From an uncultured Clostridia bacterium (GTDB lineage Bacteria; Bacillota; Clostridia; Peptostreptococcales; Anaerovoracaceae), in the NCBI GenBank assembly GCA_937900415.1, contig CALCEY010000005.1, positions 62,001-126,000 on the forward strand: DNA of 64,000 bases, read 5' to 3'. Position 1 is the first letter of the stretch, and each line of letters opens with the position of its first letter. The notes under the pieces are model-generated. The model saw nothing but the letters and a program-made list of their open reading frames with translations, had not been told where the DNA came from and made no database searches. This document shows positions 1 through 7,880 of this stretch, piece by piece. The position numbers were made by a program, and so were the translations under genes.

Positions 1-316
1 CGTCAGGCATATCCAGCAAAACCGAAACTTGGTCTCTCCGCCCATAAATCACTGCCGTAATCCACACCTCCTCATCAATCAGATAATAAACAAGAAAATT
101 CTTGAAAGGCATTTTGTAAATGCCTTTTGTTTGCCACGGTTCTTCCTCTGTAAAAGGGTATCGTGACGGCATAGAGTCCAGCATTGCGATTTCAGATTGC
201 AAGGTATCCGCCCATTTTCGTGCAGTTTCCGGTACTAACAGAATTTTGGAAATATACTGCACGATTTCTTCAATTTGCCCGATTGCCTGTGAGGTCAGCT
301 TAACTTCGTACTGCAT
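1..316 (-). CDS. RelE/ParE-family toxin, partial (3' end off the window)
   Basis: The reading frame starts at ATG 316 and runs off the left edge after 105 codons. The protein begins MQYEVKLTSQAIGQIEEIV and later reads GIYKMPFKNFLVYYLI and VWITAVIYGRRD, the alpha-alpha-beta layout of the RelE/ParE superfamily, whose members either cleave ribosome-bound mRNA or poison gyrase. Its ATG lies 2 bp after the stop codon of the upstream antitoxin gene, so the two are cotranscribed. The last visible residues (LLDMPD) are near the usual family length of about 100 residues, so little should be missing. Whether it acts as RelE or ParE cannot be decided from this sequence. Confidence 0.85.
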   Translation of the reverse strand, partial: MQYEVKLTSQAIGQIEEIVQYISKILLVPETARKWADTLQSEIAMLDSMPSRYPFTEEEPWQTKGIYKMPFKNFLVYYLIDEEVWITAVIYGRRDQVSVLLDMPD

Positions 317-318
317 AC

Positions 319-615
319 TTAAATGCCCCCACGAATTTTGGCAAAAGCTTCGTCAACAGAAAGTCCTTCTCCTGTCTTTGCCTGATAATAGCCTTTTTCC
401 ATCATTACATTAAACTGCTCGTCTGTCATACTGTCTCTTGTAGGCAGACTTGGCACTGTGAGAGAATATGGAACTCCGCCCGTCATAATAATCTGTCTGT
501 ATAAAGTGTCTATCAAGACAGAAACAGGAAGTCCAAGTTTATCCAAAACCGCCTCTGCCTGTCGTTTAATTTCCGGCTGCACACGAGCTGTTACATTTGC
601 ACTTTTTGTTGCCAT
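319..615 (-). CDS. RelB/DinJ-family antitoxin
   Basis: This 98-residue protein starts MATKSANVTARVQPEIKRQAE, a ribbon-helix-helix DNA-binding N-terminus of the RelB/DinJ type (beta strand ANVTARVQ, then helices). The acidic C-terminal half (DEQFNVMMEKGYYQAKTGEGLSVDEAF) is where RelB proteins wrap the toxin. I prefer ATG 615 over the in-frame ATG at 627 because the upstream AAAGGA suits 615 and would overlap 627. The gene precedes the toxin gene, the usual antitoxin-first order, and is preceded by a palindromic operator overlapping its promoter, which predicts autorepression by the toxin-antitoxin complex. Confidence 0.88.
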   Translation of the reverse strand: MATKSANVTARVQPEIKRQAEAVLDKLGLPVSVLIDTLYRQIIMTGGVPYSLTVPSLPTRDSMTDEQFNVMMEKGYYQAKTGEGLSVDEAFAKIRGGI

Positions 616-641
616 AATATACACCATCCTTTCCGTTATTG

Positions 642-680
642 ATTATAGCATATTGTATGGCTAATTGCAATACAATATGC
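642..680 (-). promoter_or_regulatory. Toxin-antitoxin promoter overlapped by an 11-bp palindromic operator
   Basis: On the minus strand TTGCAA (665-670) and TATAAT (642-647) are separated by exactly 17 bp. The arms GCATATTGTAT (648-658) and ATACAATATGC (670-680) form a perfect inverted repeat that occupies the spacer and abuts both hexamers. This is the arrangement expected for conditional autorepression of a RelBE-type operon. Confidence 0.75.
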
Positions 681-854
681 GTGTTCCTCAAAAATACAAG
701 TCTAACCACTTCGACTATACTCTCAGCTTTACGACTTCTTGAATACTTAGCGAAAAAGGAAAACTGCCATCAGTTGACAGTAGTTTCCTTTCGGCCGGTA
801 TTTCATTATGAATACACAATGTTATTCAGTACAATCTCATCAACGCAGGCTCGA

Positions 855-1187
855 ATGTTATTCATCATTCTTATGATAAAAAAAACGTTGACCCGGAAGA
901 TTGCGGAACTGTCACAGGAAATCGACACCGCCACCGAGCGCAGCGCAGACGTGAAAAAGTTTGTTGCTCTTGTTCACAGGCATACCGCGATTGACGAGCT
1001 AACCTGTGAAAACGTCCACGAATTTATTTACCGTATTCTTATCCACGAACCGGATAAGGAAACAAATACCCGCAAAATCGAAATCATGTATAGCTTTGTC
1101 GGCAGGATTGACACAGGCGATAAACCTACCGAAAGTATCTCCTATTTCAGACAAATAGATGCTGACGTAAAAAGCTATGCTATCTAA
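855..1187 (+). pseudogene. Serine recombinase C-terminal fragment (DUF4368 region)
   Basis: The frame encodes KKTLTRKIAELSQEI, then VKKFVALVHRHTAIDELT and EFIYRILIHEPDK, and ends IMYSFVGRID. These are the coiled coil and DUF4368 tail of large serine recombinases carried by clostridial mobile elements. The resolvase catalytic domain and zinc ribbon are absent upstream, so this is a 5'-truncated remnant. It converges on a recombinase N-terminal fragment on the other strand, with a 14-bp inverted repeat between them. Nothing recognisable was found in 681-854. Confidence 0.7.
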
Positions 1188-1202
1188 CATAAATCAAAAA
1201 GA

Positions 1203-1244
1203 GGTAAGATAACACCCTCTATAAAAAAGTGGTGTTATCTTACC
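1203..1244. repeat. Perfect 14-bp inverted repeat between two recombinase fragments
   Basis: GGTAAGATAACACC (1203-1216) and GGTGTTATCTTACC (1231-1244) are exact reverse complements separated by 14 nt. The N-terminal recombinase fragment on the minus strand loses similarity to its family exactly as its frame enters the right arm, which supplies its stop codon. The repeat may mark a rearrangement end, or may simply act as a terminator hairpin. Confidence 0.8.
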
Positions 1245-1426
1245 TTGTCAAAGTTCACACCCGAAAAATCATCGTCAGTAAAATGGCGAATGTTACCGAA
1301 CCCATTTCTACGGGCATATTCTTCCAAATATTTATTCCGGTTGATAATTGAATTTGACTCGCCGGTAAGGTCATCGTCCCCTGATAATCGTTCATAAAAT
1401 GCGGTAATCTTTGAAGTCCTTGACAT
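1235..1426 (-). pseudogene. Serine recombinase N-terminal fragment
   Basis: A 63-codon frame encodes KITAFYERLSGDDDLTGES, then a segment ending YLEEYARRNGFGNI, and FTDDDFSGVNF. This is the start of the resolvase domain of large serine recombinases. In YERLS the serine is the catalytic nucleophile and the arginine a conserved active-site residue. Translation stops after DKVR inside the 14-bp inverted repeat, so the rest of the catalytic domain is gone and the protein cannot be functional. It may derive from the same gene as the C-terminal fragment at 855-1187 after an inversion-deletion, or from a second copy. Confidence 0.75.
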
Positions 1427-1460
1427 TCTCTCAACCTTCTTTCGTTATGTAATCTTGCAA

Positions 1461-1494
1461 TTTAAAAAGGACGATGTTTATCGTCCTTTTTAAA
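1461..1494 (-). terminator. Intrinsic terminator for the nucleoside-transporter operon
   Basis: A perfect 15-bp stem (1461-1475 with 1480-1494) and a 4-nt loop is built around AAGGACGAT/ATCGTCCTT with A and T tracts at both ends, so it could work in both directions. It lies 66 bp past the last gene of the leftward operon. Confidence 0.75.
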
Positions 1495-1501
1495 GGATGA
1501 T

Positions 1502-1546
1502 CCTCCGGCTTTGCGTTTAACCGTTCTGCTGCCCTCCGGCTTTGCG
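1502..1546. repeat. Short direct repeat
   Basis: CCTCCGGCTTTGCG occurs at 1502-1515 and again at 1533-1546, a 31-bp period, between the terminator and the stop codon at 1560. No function is apparent. Confidence 0.6.
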
Positions 1547-1559
1547 GCCGTTAAAGGCG

Positions 1560-2690
1560 CTATTCGTCAGATTTGTCGGCCTCGTCACGGCCTTCCTCCG
1601 AATCGTCGCCGTCAAGCAGACGGTCATAAAGCATGTCCAGCTCTTTTGTCAGCAGCATGTTTCGTTTCAGTCTTGCCTGTTCGGCATATTCCTCCAGCGT
1701 CATACCTGTATATTCCTTGAAATCATCTTCAGTCTCAAAACCCGCCGACTTGAGATTATCCGCTAAGAATTCTTCATATTCCTCATCGCTTATCTCGATT
1801 TTTTCCTTCTGTGCAAACAGGTATATAACCATCTCCTGTTTTACGTATTCCTCGGCATAGAGCTGAATCTGCTCTTCATATTCTTTCTGGGTCATTTCCT
1901 GCGCTTCAAGGAAATCCTCCCATTCCTCATATCCTGTGGTTTCAGCTCCGTAACGGTAATATTCATCCAATTCCTTGAAATAATCATCGACTTCCTTTTC
2001 CGGATATTTCTTGACTTCCGTTTCATCCACCAGCTTCATATACAGTTCTTCTTTGATTGCGGTCAACTGGTCTTCATATTCCTGCTGTTCCAGCTCTTCT
2101 GCGACCAGCTTCCTGTATTCTTCCACAGTTTCCGCATCGCTGTTTTCCTTAACGAAAGCCTCGTTCAGCTCAGGAACCGTTTTAACACTTTTACTTAAAA
2201 CCGTTACTTCAAACGTAACGTCCTTTCCGGACAGCTCCTCGTTGCTGGAATACGGATCCGGGAATTTCAGATCCAATGTTACTTTTTCTCCTATAGTAAC
2301 ACCGTAAAGTCCCTCTTCAAAGCCGTCAATCATGCTTCCGGAGCCAAGAGTCAAGCTGTATGAATCTGAATTCATACCGTCCTCGGTACTTCCGTCGGCA
2401 AGAGTTCCCTTAAAGGAAATTTTCACCGTGTCGCCCTCTTTTACGGTTCCTTCCGTAACCTCTTCGGTCGTCGCCGCTTCCTCAAGCCTGGTCTTAATTC
2501 CCTTTTCAACATCTTCATCCGTTATAAGCACTTCAGGCTCTTTTACCTGATAAGAATTGTAATCCGGAAGCGTTATATATTCCGTCAAATCGTACTTTTC
2601 GTAAGGCTCTCCGCCTCCGCACCCTGTTACAACAAAAACCATGCCCACGGCCATTAACGCCGTCAAACTCAACGTCAAAATTTTTTTCAT
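1560..2690 (-). CDS. Trigger-factor-like FKBP lipoprotein (secreted peptidyl-prolyl isomerase/chaperone)
   Basis: A 376-residue protein with a signal peptide and lipobox VVTGC (lipidated Cys24). Residues about 80-165 hold an FKBP-type PPIase domain (GDTVKISFKGTLADG, then an SYSLTLGSGSMIDGFEEGL segment, and a PDPYSSNEELSGKDVTFEV segment). Residues about 170-350 form the long helical C-terminal chaperone region of trigger factor. The ribosome-binding N-terminal domain is missing and replaced by the lipoprotein leader, so it should act outside the membrane, probably folding exported proteins. It is the last gene of the ABC operon, 18 bp after the permease gene, with a GGGGGA ribosome binding site. 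The acidic tail is unusual. Confidence 0.88.
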   Translation of the reverse strand: MKKILTLSLTALMAVGMVFVVTGCGGGEPYEKYDLTEYITLPDYNSYQVKEPEVLITDEDVEKGIKTRLEEAATTEEVTEGTVKEGDTVKISFKGTLADGSTEDGMNSDSYSLTLGSGSMIDGFEEGLYGVTIGEKVTLDLKFPDPYSSNEELSGKDVTFEVTVLSKSVKTVPELNEAFVKENSDAETVEEYRKLVAEELEQQEYEDQLTAIKEELYMKLVDETEVKKYPEKEVDDYFKELDEYYRYGAETTGYEEWEDFLEAQEMTQKEYEEQIQLYAEEYVKQEMVIYLFAQKEKIEISDEEYEEFLADNLKSAGFETEDDFKEYTGMTLEEYAEQARLKRNMLLTKELDMLYDRLLDGDDSEEGRDEADKSDE

Positions 2691-2708
2691 AATTATCCCC
2701 CTATTATT

Positions 2709-3656
2709 CTAAGCGTCGCCGCTGTATTTAAGCTGTTTCTCCGCTCTCTTCCTTTTTCTTCTGTCCGAGCTGACTACTACGTATATCAGCATCAGCACCG
2801 TTGCTATATAAGGAATCGTCGCAGTAAGATCGGACGGAACTCCCACGCTCTGAAGCCTCAGTCCCAAGGCGTCAAGGAAGCCGAAAAGCAAAGCTGCCAG
2901 AAATACTTTAGGCGGATTTGCCATTCCGAAAATCACACAGGCGAAGGCGATAAATCCTCTGCTGCTGCTCATTCCCTCAGTAAACATGGTTAAATATCCA
3001 AGGGACAGATGAGCTCCTGCAAATCCGCAGAAAACTCCGCAAAGTATGCTTGCGATAAATTTCATCCTCTGAGGATTTATTCCGGCAGTTTCAAGAGATT
3101 CTGGATGCTCTCCTGCGGCCCTCATCCAAAAGCCGTACGGCGTTCTGTAAAGGAAAAGCCATGTAAGGAAAACCAGTATCCACGTCAGATATACGAAAAG
3201 AGAATTGTCATTGAGCAGCGGCCCGATCAGCGGTATGTTATCCAGAAAGTCTATGTGAATTACCGGCAGCGCTGCAATTCCCTCATCTGAAAAGGTTCCC
3301 CTCACTCCGAAAACAGCTCTCAGCAGATATACAGTCAAGCCGCCTGCGAAAGTATTTAGGGCCATTCCGATTATAAATTCATCGCTTCTCAGCTTAACAA
3401 CGAAAAGAGCGAAGAAAAGACCTATGGCTATTCCGACCAGAACAGCTGCAGCAACGCCTAAAGCCGCGCTGCTCATCGCAAAGCTGAAGGCCACGGCAAC
3501 AAAGGCTCCGATAAGTATCATCCCATCCATTCCTATGTTCATTATTCCGGCCTGTTCAGTAAACAAGCCTCCCATGGCCGCCAGAATCACCGGCGTTGCC
3601 GTCCTTAAAGTGTTTTGGAGAAGGCCTATGTTAAAAACATCTGTAAACTGCTCCAT
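2709..3656 (-). CDS. ABC transporter permease, nucleoside-type (NupQ/YufQ-like)
   Basis: A 315-residue polytopic membrane protein with about 8-9 hydrophobic segments, of the BPD_transp_2 permease family. Motifs such as FTEQAGIMNIGMDGMILIGA and the EHPESLETAGI loop are typical of the second permease of BmpA-type nucleoside importers (B. subtilis NupQ). The start ATG at 3656 directly follows the stop of the first permease and has a GGAGG ribosome binding site inside that gene's end, indicating translational coupling. It should pair with the upstream permease to form the heterodimeric channel. The substrate (nucleosides) is inferred from the family and the adjacent BMP lipoprotein. Confidence 0.9.
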   Translation of the reverse strand: MEQFTDVFNIGLLQNTLRTATPVILAAMGGLFTEQAGIMNIGMDGMILIGAFVAVAFSFAMSSAALGVAAAVLVGIAIGLFFALFVVKLRSDEFIIGMALNTFAGGLTVYLLRAVFGVRGTFSDEGIAALPVIHIDFLDNIPLIGPLLNDNSLFVYLTWILVFLTWLFLYRTPYGFWMRAAGEHPESLETAGINPQRMKFIASILCGVFCGFAGAHLSLGYLTMFTEGMSSSRGFIAFACVIFGMANPPKVFLAALLFGFLDALGLRLQSVGVPSDLTATIPYIATVLMLIYVVVSSDRRKRKRAEKQLKYSGDA

Positions 3657-4754
3657 TTAGGCGGCCTCCTTTCTAATCCTTTTTCTGGCTTTTTTCTGCG
3701 TCATCTTAAGAGTAACCATGCTGAGGATACCTCTCTGCGCAGCCATCAGGAAAATTATTATGGCAAAAATTATATCAGATATTTCTCCTGCCACTCCTGT
3801 GGAAAGCTCCATGGCATTGGCTCCTATATCTATAACCGCAAAGAAAAAGCTCATTATTATGATTCCCACGGGATTGTAATTCATTATCATGGCTACCAAC
3901 ATGCCGTCGTAATAAAATTCGTTGCTTATGGTCCCCTGAAATCTTGCCTGATAGCCGTATACTTCAAACATTCCCACAAGACCGCATATCGCTCCTGAAG
4001 CCACCATCGACCATATCATCAGCCTGTCCTTGGGAAGCCCTGCGAAGAGCGAGAATCTTTCATTTTCACCTGTCACCTTCATTTCAAGTCCTACGCTGGT
4101 CTTCTGCATAACGTACCAGCACAGCAATGCTATGGCGGCGCTGTAAATCAAGGCTGTGCTCAAGTTTGAAGCAGGTATCAGCTTTGAAAACATAAATGCC
4201 TCGGGAACAGCTTCACTTCCCCCTAAGACTCCCTTATCGTCTGTAGCAAGCGGTCCGTTGCTGTTCACAAGATATGTGCACACATATATCGCTACAGAAT
4301 TGAGCATTATTGTAGTTATTACTTCGCTTACTTTAAGCTTTACCTTTAAAAGCGCGGGGATAAGCGCATAAATTCCTCCTGCAACCGCAGCCGAAACAAA
4401 AGCGAGCGGCACTGCTATAACCGGCGATATACCATGAAGGCACACTCCTGTCACCGTGGCTGCAAGACCTCCGAAATACAGCTGTCCTTCGCCTCCCACA
4501 TTAAACAGCCCCGCCTTGGCGCATATGGCCATTGCAAGTCCCGTAAGGCATAGAGTGAGCATCTTTGCAAGCGTATTTCCAAACACTCTGGCAGAGCCGA
4601 AAACGCCCTTTATCATCGCTCCGTAGGCTTCTGCCGGATTATAACCCGTCACTGCCATCAGAATTCCTCCGATTATCAGGGCTGCCAAAATGCTGAGCAC
4701 AAGAGAAAACAGATATGCTCGGTTTTTCTTAAGAGATGATGAAATTTTGTTCAT
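3657..4754 (-). CDS. ABC transporter permease, nucleoside-type (NupP/YufP-like)
   Basis: A polytopic membrane protein of about 365 residues in the same permease family as its downstream neighbour, with the family signature KAGLFNVGGEGQLYFGGL near residue 85. The start is set at ATG 4754 (MNKISSSLKK), preceded by GGAGG with 9 nt spacing. An in-frame GTG at 4763 abuts the GGAGG core and is unlikely to be used. The gene overlaps the end of the ATPase gene by 26 bp, as in other NupOPQ-like operons. Confidence 0.9.
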   Translation of the reverse strand: MNKISSSLKKNRAYLFSLVLSILAALIIGGILMAVTGYNPAEAYGAMIKGVFGSARVFGNTLAKMLTLCLTGLAMAICAKAGLFNVGGEGQLYFGGLAATVTGVCLHGISPVIAVPLAFVSAAVAGGIYALIPALLKVKLKVSEVITTIMLNSVAIYVCTYLVNSNGPLATDDKGVLGGSEAVPEAFMFSKLIPASNLSTALIYSAAIALLCWYVMQKTSVGLEMKVTGENERFSLFAGLPKDRLMIWSMVASGAICGLVGMFEVYGYQARFQGTISNEFYYDGMLVAMIMNYNPVGIIIMSFFFAVIDIGANAMELSTGVAGEISDIIFAIIIFLMAAQRGILSMVTLKMTQKKARKRIRKEAA

Positions 4755-6309
4755 TCTCTTCACCTCCCTCTTCTCTGCTGCCTGTCATATAGTAGCCTAT
4801 ATCCTTTTTATTTATCTGACCGGCTTTAAATTCTCCTGTAATCCTCCCCTCATACATGGTTATTATCCTGTCGCTTAAGCGAAATACCTCGTCAAGATCC
4901 GCGCTTGCCAAAAGTATAGCGCAGCCTTGATTTCGCTTTTCTATTATCTGTCTGTGGATAAACTCTATGGCGCCCACGTCTACTCCCCTTGTAGGCTGAG
5001 CTATCACCAGCACAGGCGTATCCAGGGAAAACTCCCTTGCCACTACTACCTTCTGCATATTTCCTCCCGATAGAGAACCTACCGTCGTTTCTGTTCCCGC
5101 ACCCCTTAAGTCAAACTTTTCAAATAGTTCTTTGGCGTATCTCTCAATGCTTGAACGCTTAAGATGAACTCCCTTCACGGAGAATTCTTCATTTCGTTCT
5201 TTTCCTATTATAAGGTTCTCAGTTATGGTAGAAGGCATAGCGGCGCCTGTAGCTATCCTGTCTTCGGGGATATGGGCAAGCCCCATCTTCCTTATATCTC
5301 CGGGAGATTTTCCAGCCGCCTCTATTCCCTGGATTTCAAAGCTTCCCGCTTCTACGCTTCTCATACCTGTAAGGGCCTCTATGAGCTCGCTCTGACCGTT
5401 GCCTTCTATTGAGGCTATTCCCAGGATTTCTCCCGCTCTCACCTCTAAGGAAACTCCGTTCACTGCCATCAGACCTCGATTATCGGCGGCGTAGATATTC
5501 TTCGCCTCTATCATCACATCTCCCGGAACTCCCTTTTTCTCTATGTTTTCAAAGAGGATCTCTCTTCCCACCATCATAGAGGCGAGAATTTTTTCATTTA
5601 CATCCTTCGTTTTCTCAACTCCCACAAGCTTTCCCCGGCGCATTACCCCGACGCGATCCGAAATGGCCATTACTTCATAAAGCTTATGGGTTATTATGAT
5701 TATGGTCATCTCCTTTTCTCTGACAATTTTTCTTATCACACCGAAAAGTTCTTCAGTTTCCTGGGGTGTAAGAACAGCCGTCGGCTCGTCCAAGATGAGA
5801 ATATCAGCTCCTCTGTAGAGGGTTTTAAGTATTTCGACTCTCTGCTGCAGGCCGACGCTTATTTCTCCCACTACAGCTTTTGGGTCGACGGCAAGGCCGT
5901 ATTCCCTTGAAAGCGCTCTTACCTGACTGTCGGCTTTCTTGAGGTCGCAGAAAAATTTCATCTTACGAGGTTCCTTGCTCATTACGATATTCTGTGCCAC
6001 CGTAAAAGAAGGAACCAGCATAAAGTGCTGATGTACCATTCCAACGCCTCTCTTTATGGCTTCCATCGGCTTGAAGCTTTCCATCTTCTCGCCCTTAATA
6101 TACACATTTCCGTCTGTCGGCGTATTGAGACCGTACAATATGTTCATCAGAGTGCTCTTTCCAGCTCCGTTTTCACCTACAAGGGCGAATACTTCTCCTT
6201 TTTTTATTTCCAAAGAAACCTGATCGTTGGCCAGCACGCCAGGAAACTGCATGGATATATTATCGAATCTGATAATAGTTTCCTGTTTTGCATCTGTTTC
6301 CGTTTTCAT
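4729..6309 (-). CDS. ABC transporter ATP-binding protein, two ABC domains (NupO/YufO-like)
   Basis: This protein carries two fused nucleotide-binding domains. The first has Walker A GENGAGKST and Walker B ILILDEPTAVL. The second has a degenerate Walker A (GIEGNGQSEL) but an intact SLSGGNMQKV signature, the pattern of sugar and nucleoside importer ATPases in which one site is catalytically weak. I chose ATG 6309 (MKTETDAKQET) because GGAGG lies 5 nt upstream. A longer frame begins at 6372 and would add 21 residues. The gene lies downstream of the substrate-binding lipoprotein gene, with an internal terminator between them. Confidence 0.9.
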   Translation of the reverse strand: MKTETDAKQETIIRFDNISMQFPGVLANDQVSLEIKKGEVFALVGENGAGKSTLMNILYGLNTPTDGNVYIKGEKMESFKPMEAIKRGVGMVHQHFMLVPSFTVAQNIVMSKEPRKMKFFCDLKKADSQVRALSREYGLAVDPKAVVGEISVGLQQRVEILKTLYRGADILILDEPTAVLTPQETEELFGVIRKIVREKEMTIIIITHKLYEVMAISDRVGVMRRGKLVGVEKTKDVNEKILASMMVGREILFENIEKKGVPGDVMIEAKNIYAADNRGLMAVNGVSLEVRAGEILGIASIEGNGQSELIEALTGMRSVEAGSFEIQGIEAAGKSPGDIRKMGLAHIPEDRIATGAAMPSTITENLIIGKERNEEFSVKGVHLKRSSIERYAKELFEKFDLRGAGTETTVGSLSGGNMQKVVVAREFSLDTPVLVIAQPTRGVDVGAIEFIHRQIIEKRNQGCAILLASADLDEVFRLSDRIITMYEGRITGEFKAGQINKKDIGYYMTGSREEGGEENEQNFIIS

Positions 6310-6407
6310 TTCCGCCTCCGAAAGCCTGTCGAGATTTCTGATTAAATCATGGCCGTCGTTTAATTCATGCAATGTTATTACCTCGTCTTTCGAGTTTTTA
6401 TAAAAAT

Positions 6408-6432
6408 GGCGTAGCGCGTTCAGCGCTACGCC
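6408..6432 (-). terminator. Internal terminator/attenuator between bmp lipoprotein gene and ATPase gene
   Basis: GGCGTAGCGC (6408-6417) and GCGCTACGCC (6423-6432) form a perfect 10-bp GC-rich stem with a 5-nt loop. On the minus strand it is followed by ATTTTTATAAAAA. A partial terminator here would raise the ratio of binding protein to membrane components, as is common in ABC operons. Confidence 0.75.
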
Positions 6433-6478
6433 TCATAAGCGAAACATCAGGCATATCGCCTTACTTAAAGGCCGGTCG

Positions 6479-7495
6479 CTACTGTCTGGTAGTTTCTACT
6501 TTTATTTCGCCTGCAACGATTTTTGCCGCAATGTCCTCTGCTTCAGCTTTGAGCTCGTCGCTTACCTGCTGAGTTGAGTCCTTATCACCATAGGCGATGG
6601 AAATGTAACCGCTTGACATATCGGCAGTCCATATTCTTCCGCCTTCCCAGCTTTCATCTTCAACAACGGCTTTGATGGTATCATATATCGAATTTCCCAC
6701 TTCTTTTTTCATTGAACATATAATCTGTCCGTCATACTCGGAAGCGGTTATCTTCTGATCCTGATCGACTCCTATCGCATAGAAGCCGGCCTCCTTGGCT
6801 GCGGCAAACACGCCGTTTCCTGTATTTCCGGCTACCTGAAATATCACGTCAGCTCCCTGGTCGTGAAGAGCAAGGGCACATTCCTTACCCTTTGCCGGGT
6901 CTTCGTAGTCGTTAGCATAGTTGGTTACAACCTTTATGTCAGGGTTTGCGTATTTTGCTCCCTGCTCATATCCTGTAAGAAAATCATTTATGGTATTTAC
7001 GTCTTCTCCGCCTACTGCTCCTACAACTCCTGTTTCAGACATCTTTGCCGCGATATAGCCGGCAATGAAAGATCCTTCGTTCTGAGCGTATAAAATGCAA
7101 AGCACGTTAGGAAGATCTTCTATTCCTTCTACCGGATTATCTACCCATATAAACTTGGTGTCAGTATATTCCTTGGCCACCTCTGCAATTTCATAGAATT
7201 GCCAACCTACCGGAACTACTATGTCCGAAGTCTCCGCTGCGTCCATCATGTGCTGCTTGTAATTTTCTTCATTGCACTCGATAGTATTTACTTTTACACC
7301 GTAATCCTTTGCCAGCTTGTCCGCTCCCTCTTTCGCGGAATCGTTAAAGGACTTGTCTCCAAAAGCCGAAGACACAACTACGCACACAGTCAGCGCTTTC
7401 TCGCCTTCTCCGCCTTCCTTGTCCTTACATCCTGCCAAAGAGAATACGGAAAGAGCCATTACGATAACTAATAAAATAGAAATCAGTTTCTTCAT
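6479..7495 (-). CDS. BMP-family nucleoside-binding lipoprotein
   Basis: A 338-residue substrate-binding protein with signal peptide and lipobox SLAGC (Cys23). The mature part is a type I periplasmic-binding fold of the BmpA/Med family: VVSSAFGDKSFNDSAKEGAD near the N-terminus, then YAQNEGSFIAGYIAAKMS and IFQVAGNTGNGVFAAAKE, all family hallmarks. It should capture nucleosides and deliver them to the two permeases encoded downstream. It is the first gene of the operon, with a GGAGG ribosome binding site and a strong sigma-A promoter about 40 bp upstream. Confidence 0.92.
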   Translation of the reverse strand: MKKLISILLVIVMALSVFSLAGCKDKEGGEGEKALTVCVVVSSAFGDKSFNDSAKEGADKLAKDYGVKVNTIECNEENYKQHMMDAAETSDIVVPVGWQFYEIAEVAKEYTDTKFIWVDNPVEGIEDLPNVLCILYAQNEGSFIAGYIAAKMSETGVVGAVGGEDVNTINDFLTGYEQGAKYANPDIKVVTNYANDYEDPAKGKECALALHDQGADVIFQVAGNTGNGVFAAAKEAGFYAIGVDQDQKITASEYDGQIICSMKKEVGNSIYDTIKAVVEDESWEGGRIWTADMSSGYISIAYGDKDSTQQVSDELKAEAEDIAAKIVAGEIKVETTRQ

Positions 7496-7537
7496 TTTCT
7501 TCCTCCGTGTTTGAAAACAAAATTATGATACTGCTCG

Positions 7538-7566
7538 ATTATAGCATTATGCGGCTGTAAAATCAA
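7538..7566 (-). promoter_or_regulatory. Sigma-A promoter of the nucleoside ABC operon
   Basis: On the minus strand TTGATT (7561-7566) and TATAAT (7538-7543) are spaced by exactly 17 bp. The predicted leader is only about 35 nt and shows no room for a purine riboswitch. Confidence 0.8.
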
Positions 7567-7880
7567 GGTTATCCCTGTCTTTTTAGAAAAGCGGATATAT
7601 TTTCTCACCTTTCCGTGTATTTTCAGCGTCATCTTCGAGGCGAGCAAATGTGACTTTCACTTTATTAAGCGAACCGATATAACTTTTGCCTTGCGAAACA
7701 AGACGATGTGATAACCTTTTTAACAGCTAACCGCAGCAGGACCACATAACCGGTTCTCATCGGCCAACAGCAGGAGCCGCGGCAAGAAGCCCCCGCCTGC
7801 GGACTTACCCGCCGGCGGGGACCTCCCTCTTTATATCATATTTTTTCAGAAGACGTCATACTTCAATCAGAAAAATAGCT
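7567..7880. other. Intergenic region with a GC-rich hairpin
   Basis: About 310 bp with no credible gene. It holds one strong hairpin, CCCCGCCTGCGG (7791-7802) against CCGCCGGCGGGG (7809-7820), with one mismatch and a 6-nt loop. It may end the adhesin transcript, although no T tract follows on the minus strand. Confidence 0.5.

Noticed and set aside
7496..7566. Purine riboswitch ahead of the nucleoside transporter operon
   Set aside because: The promoter leaves a leader of only about 35 nt, and no aptamer-like sequence was recognised upstream.
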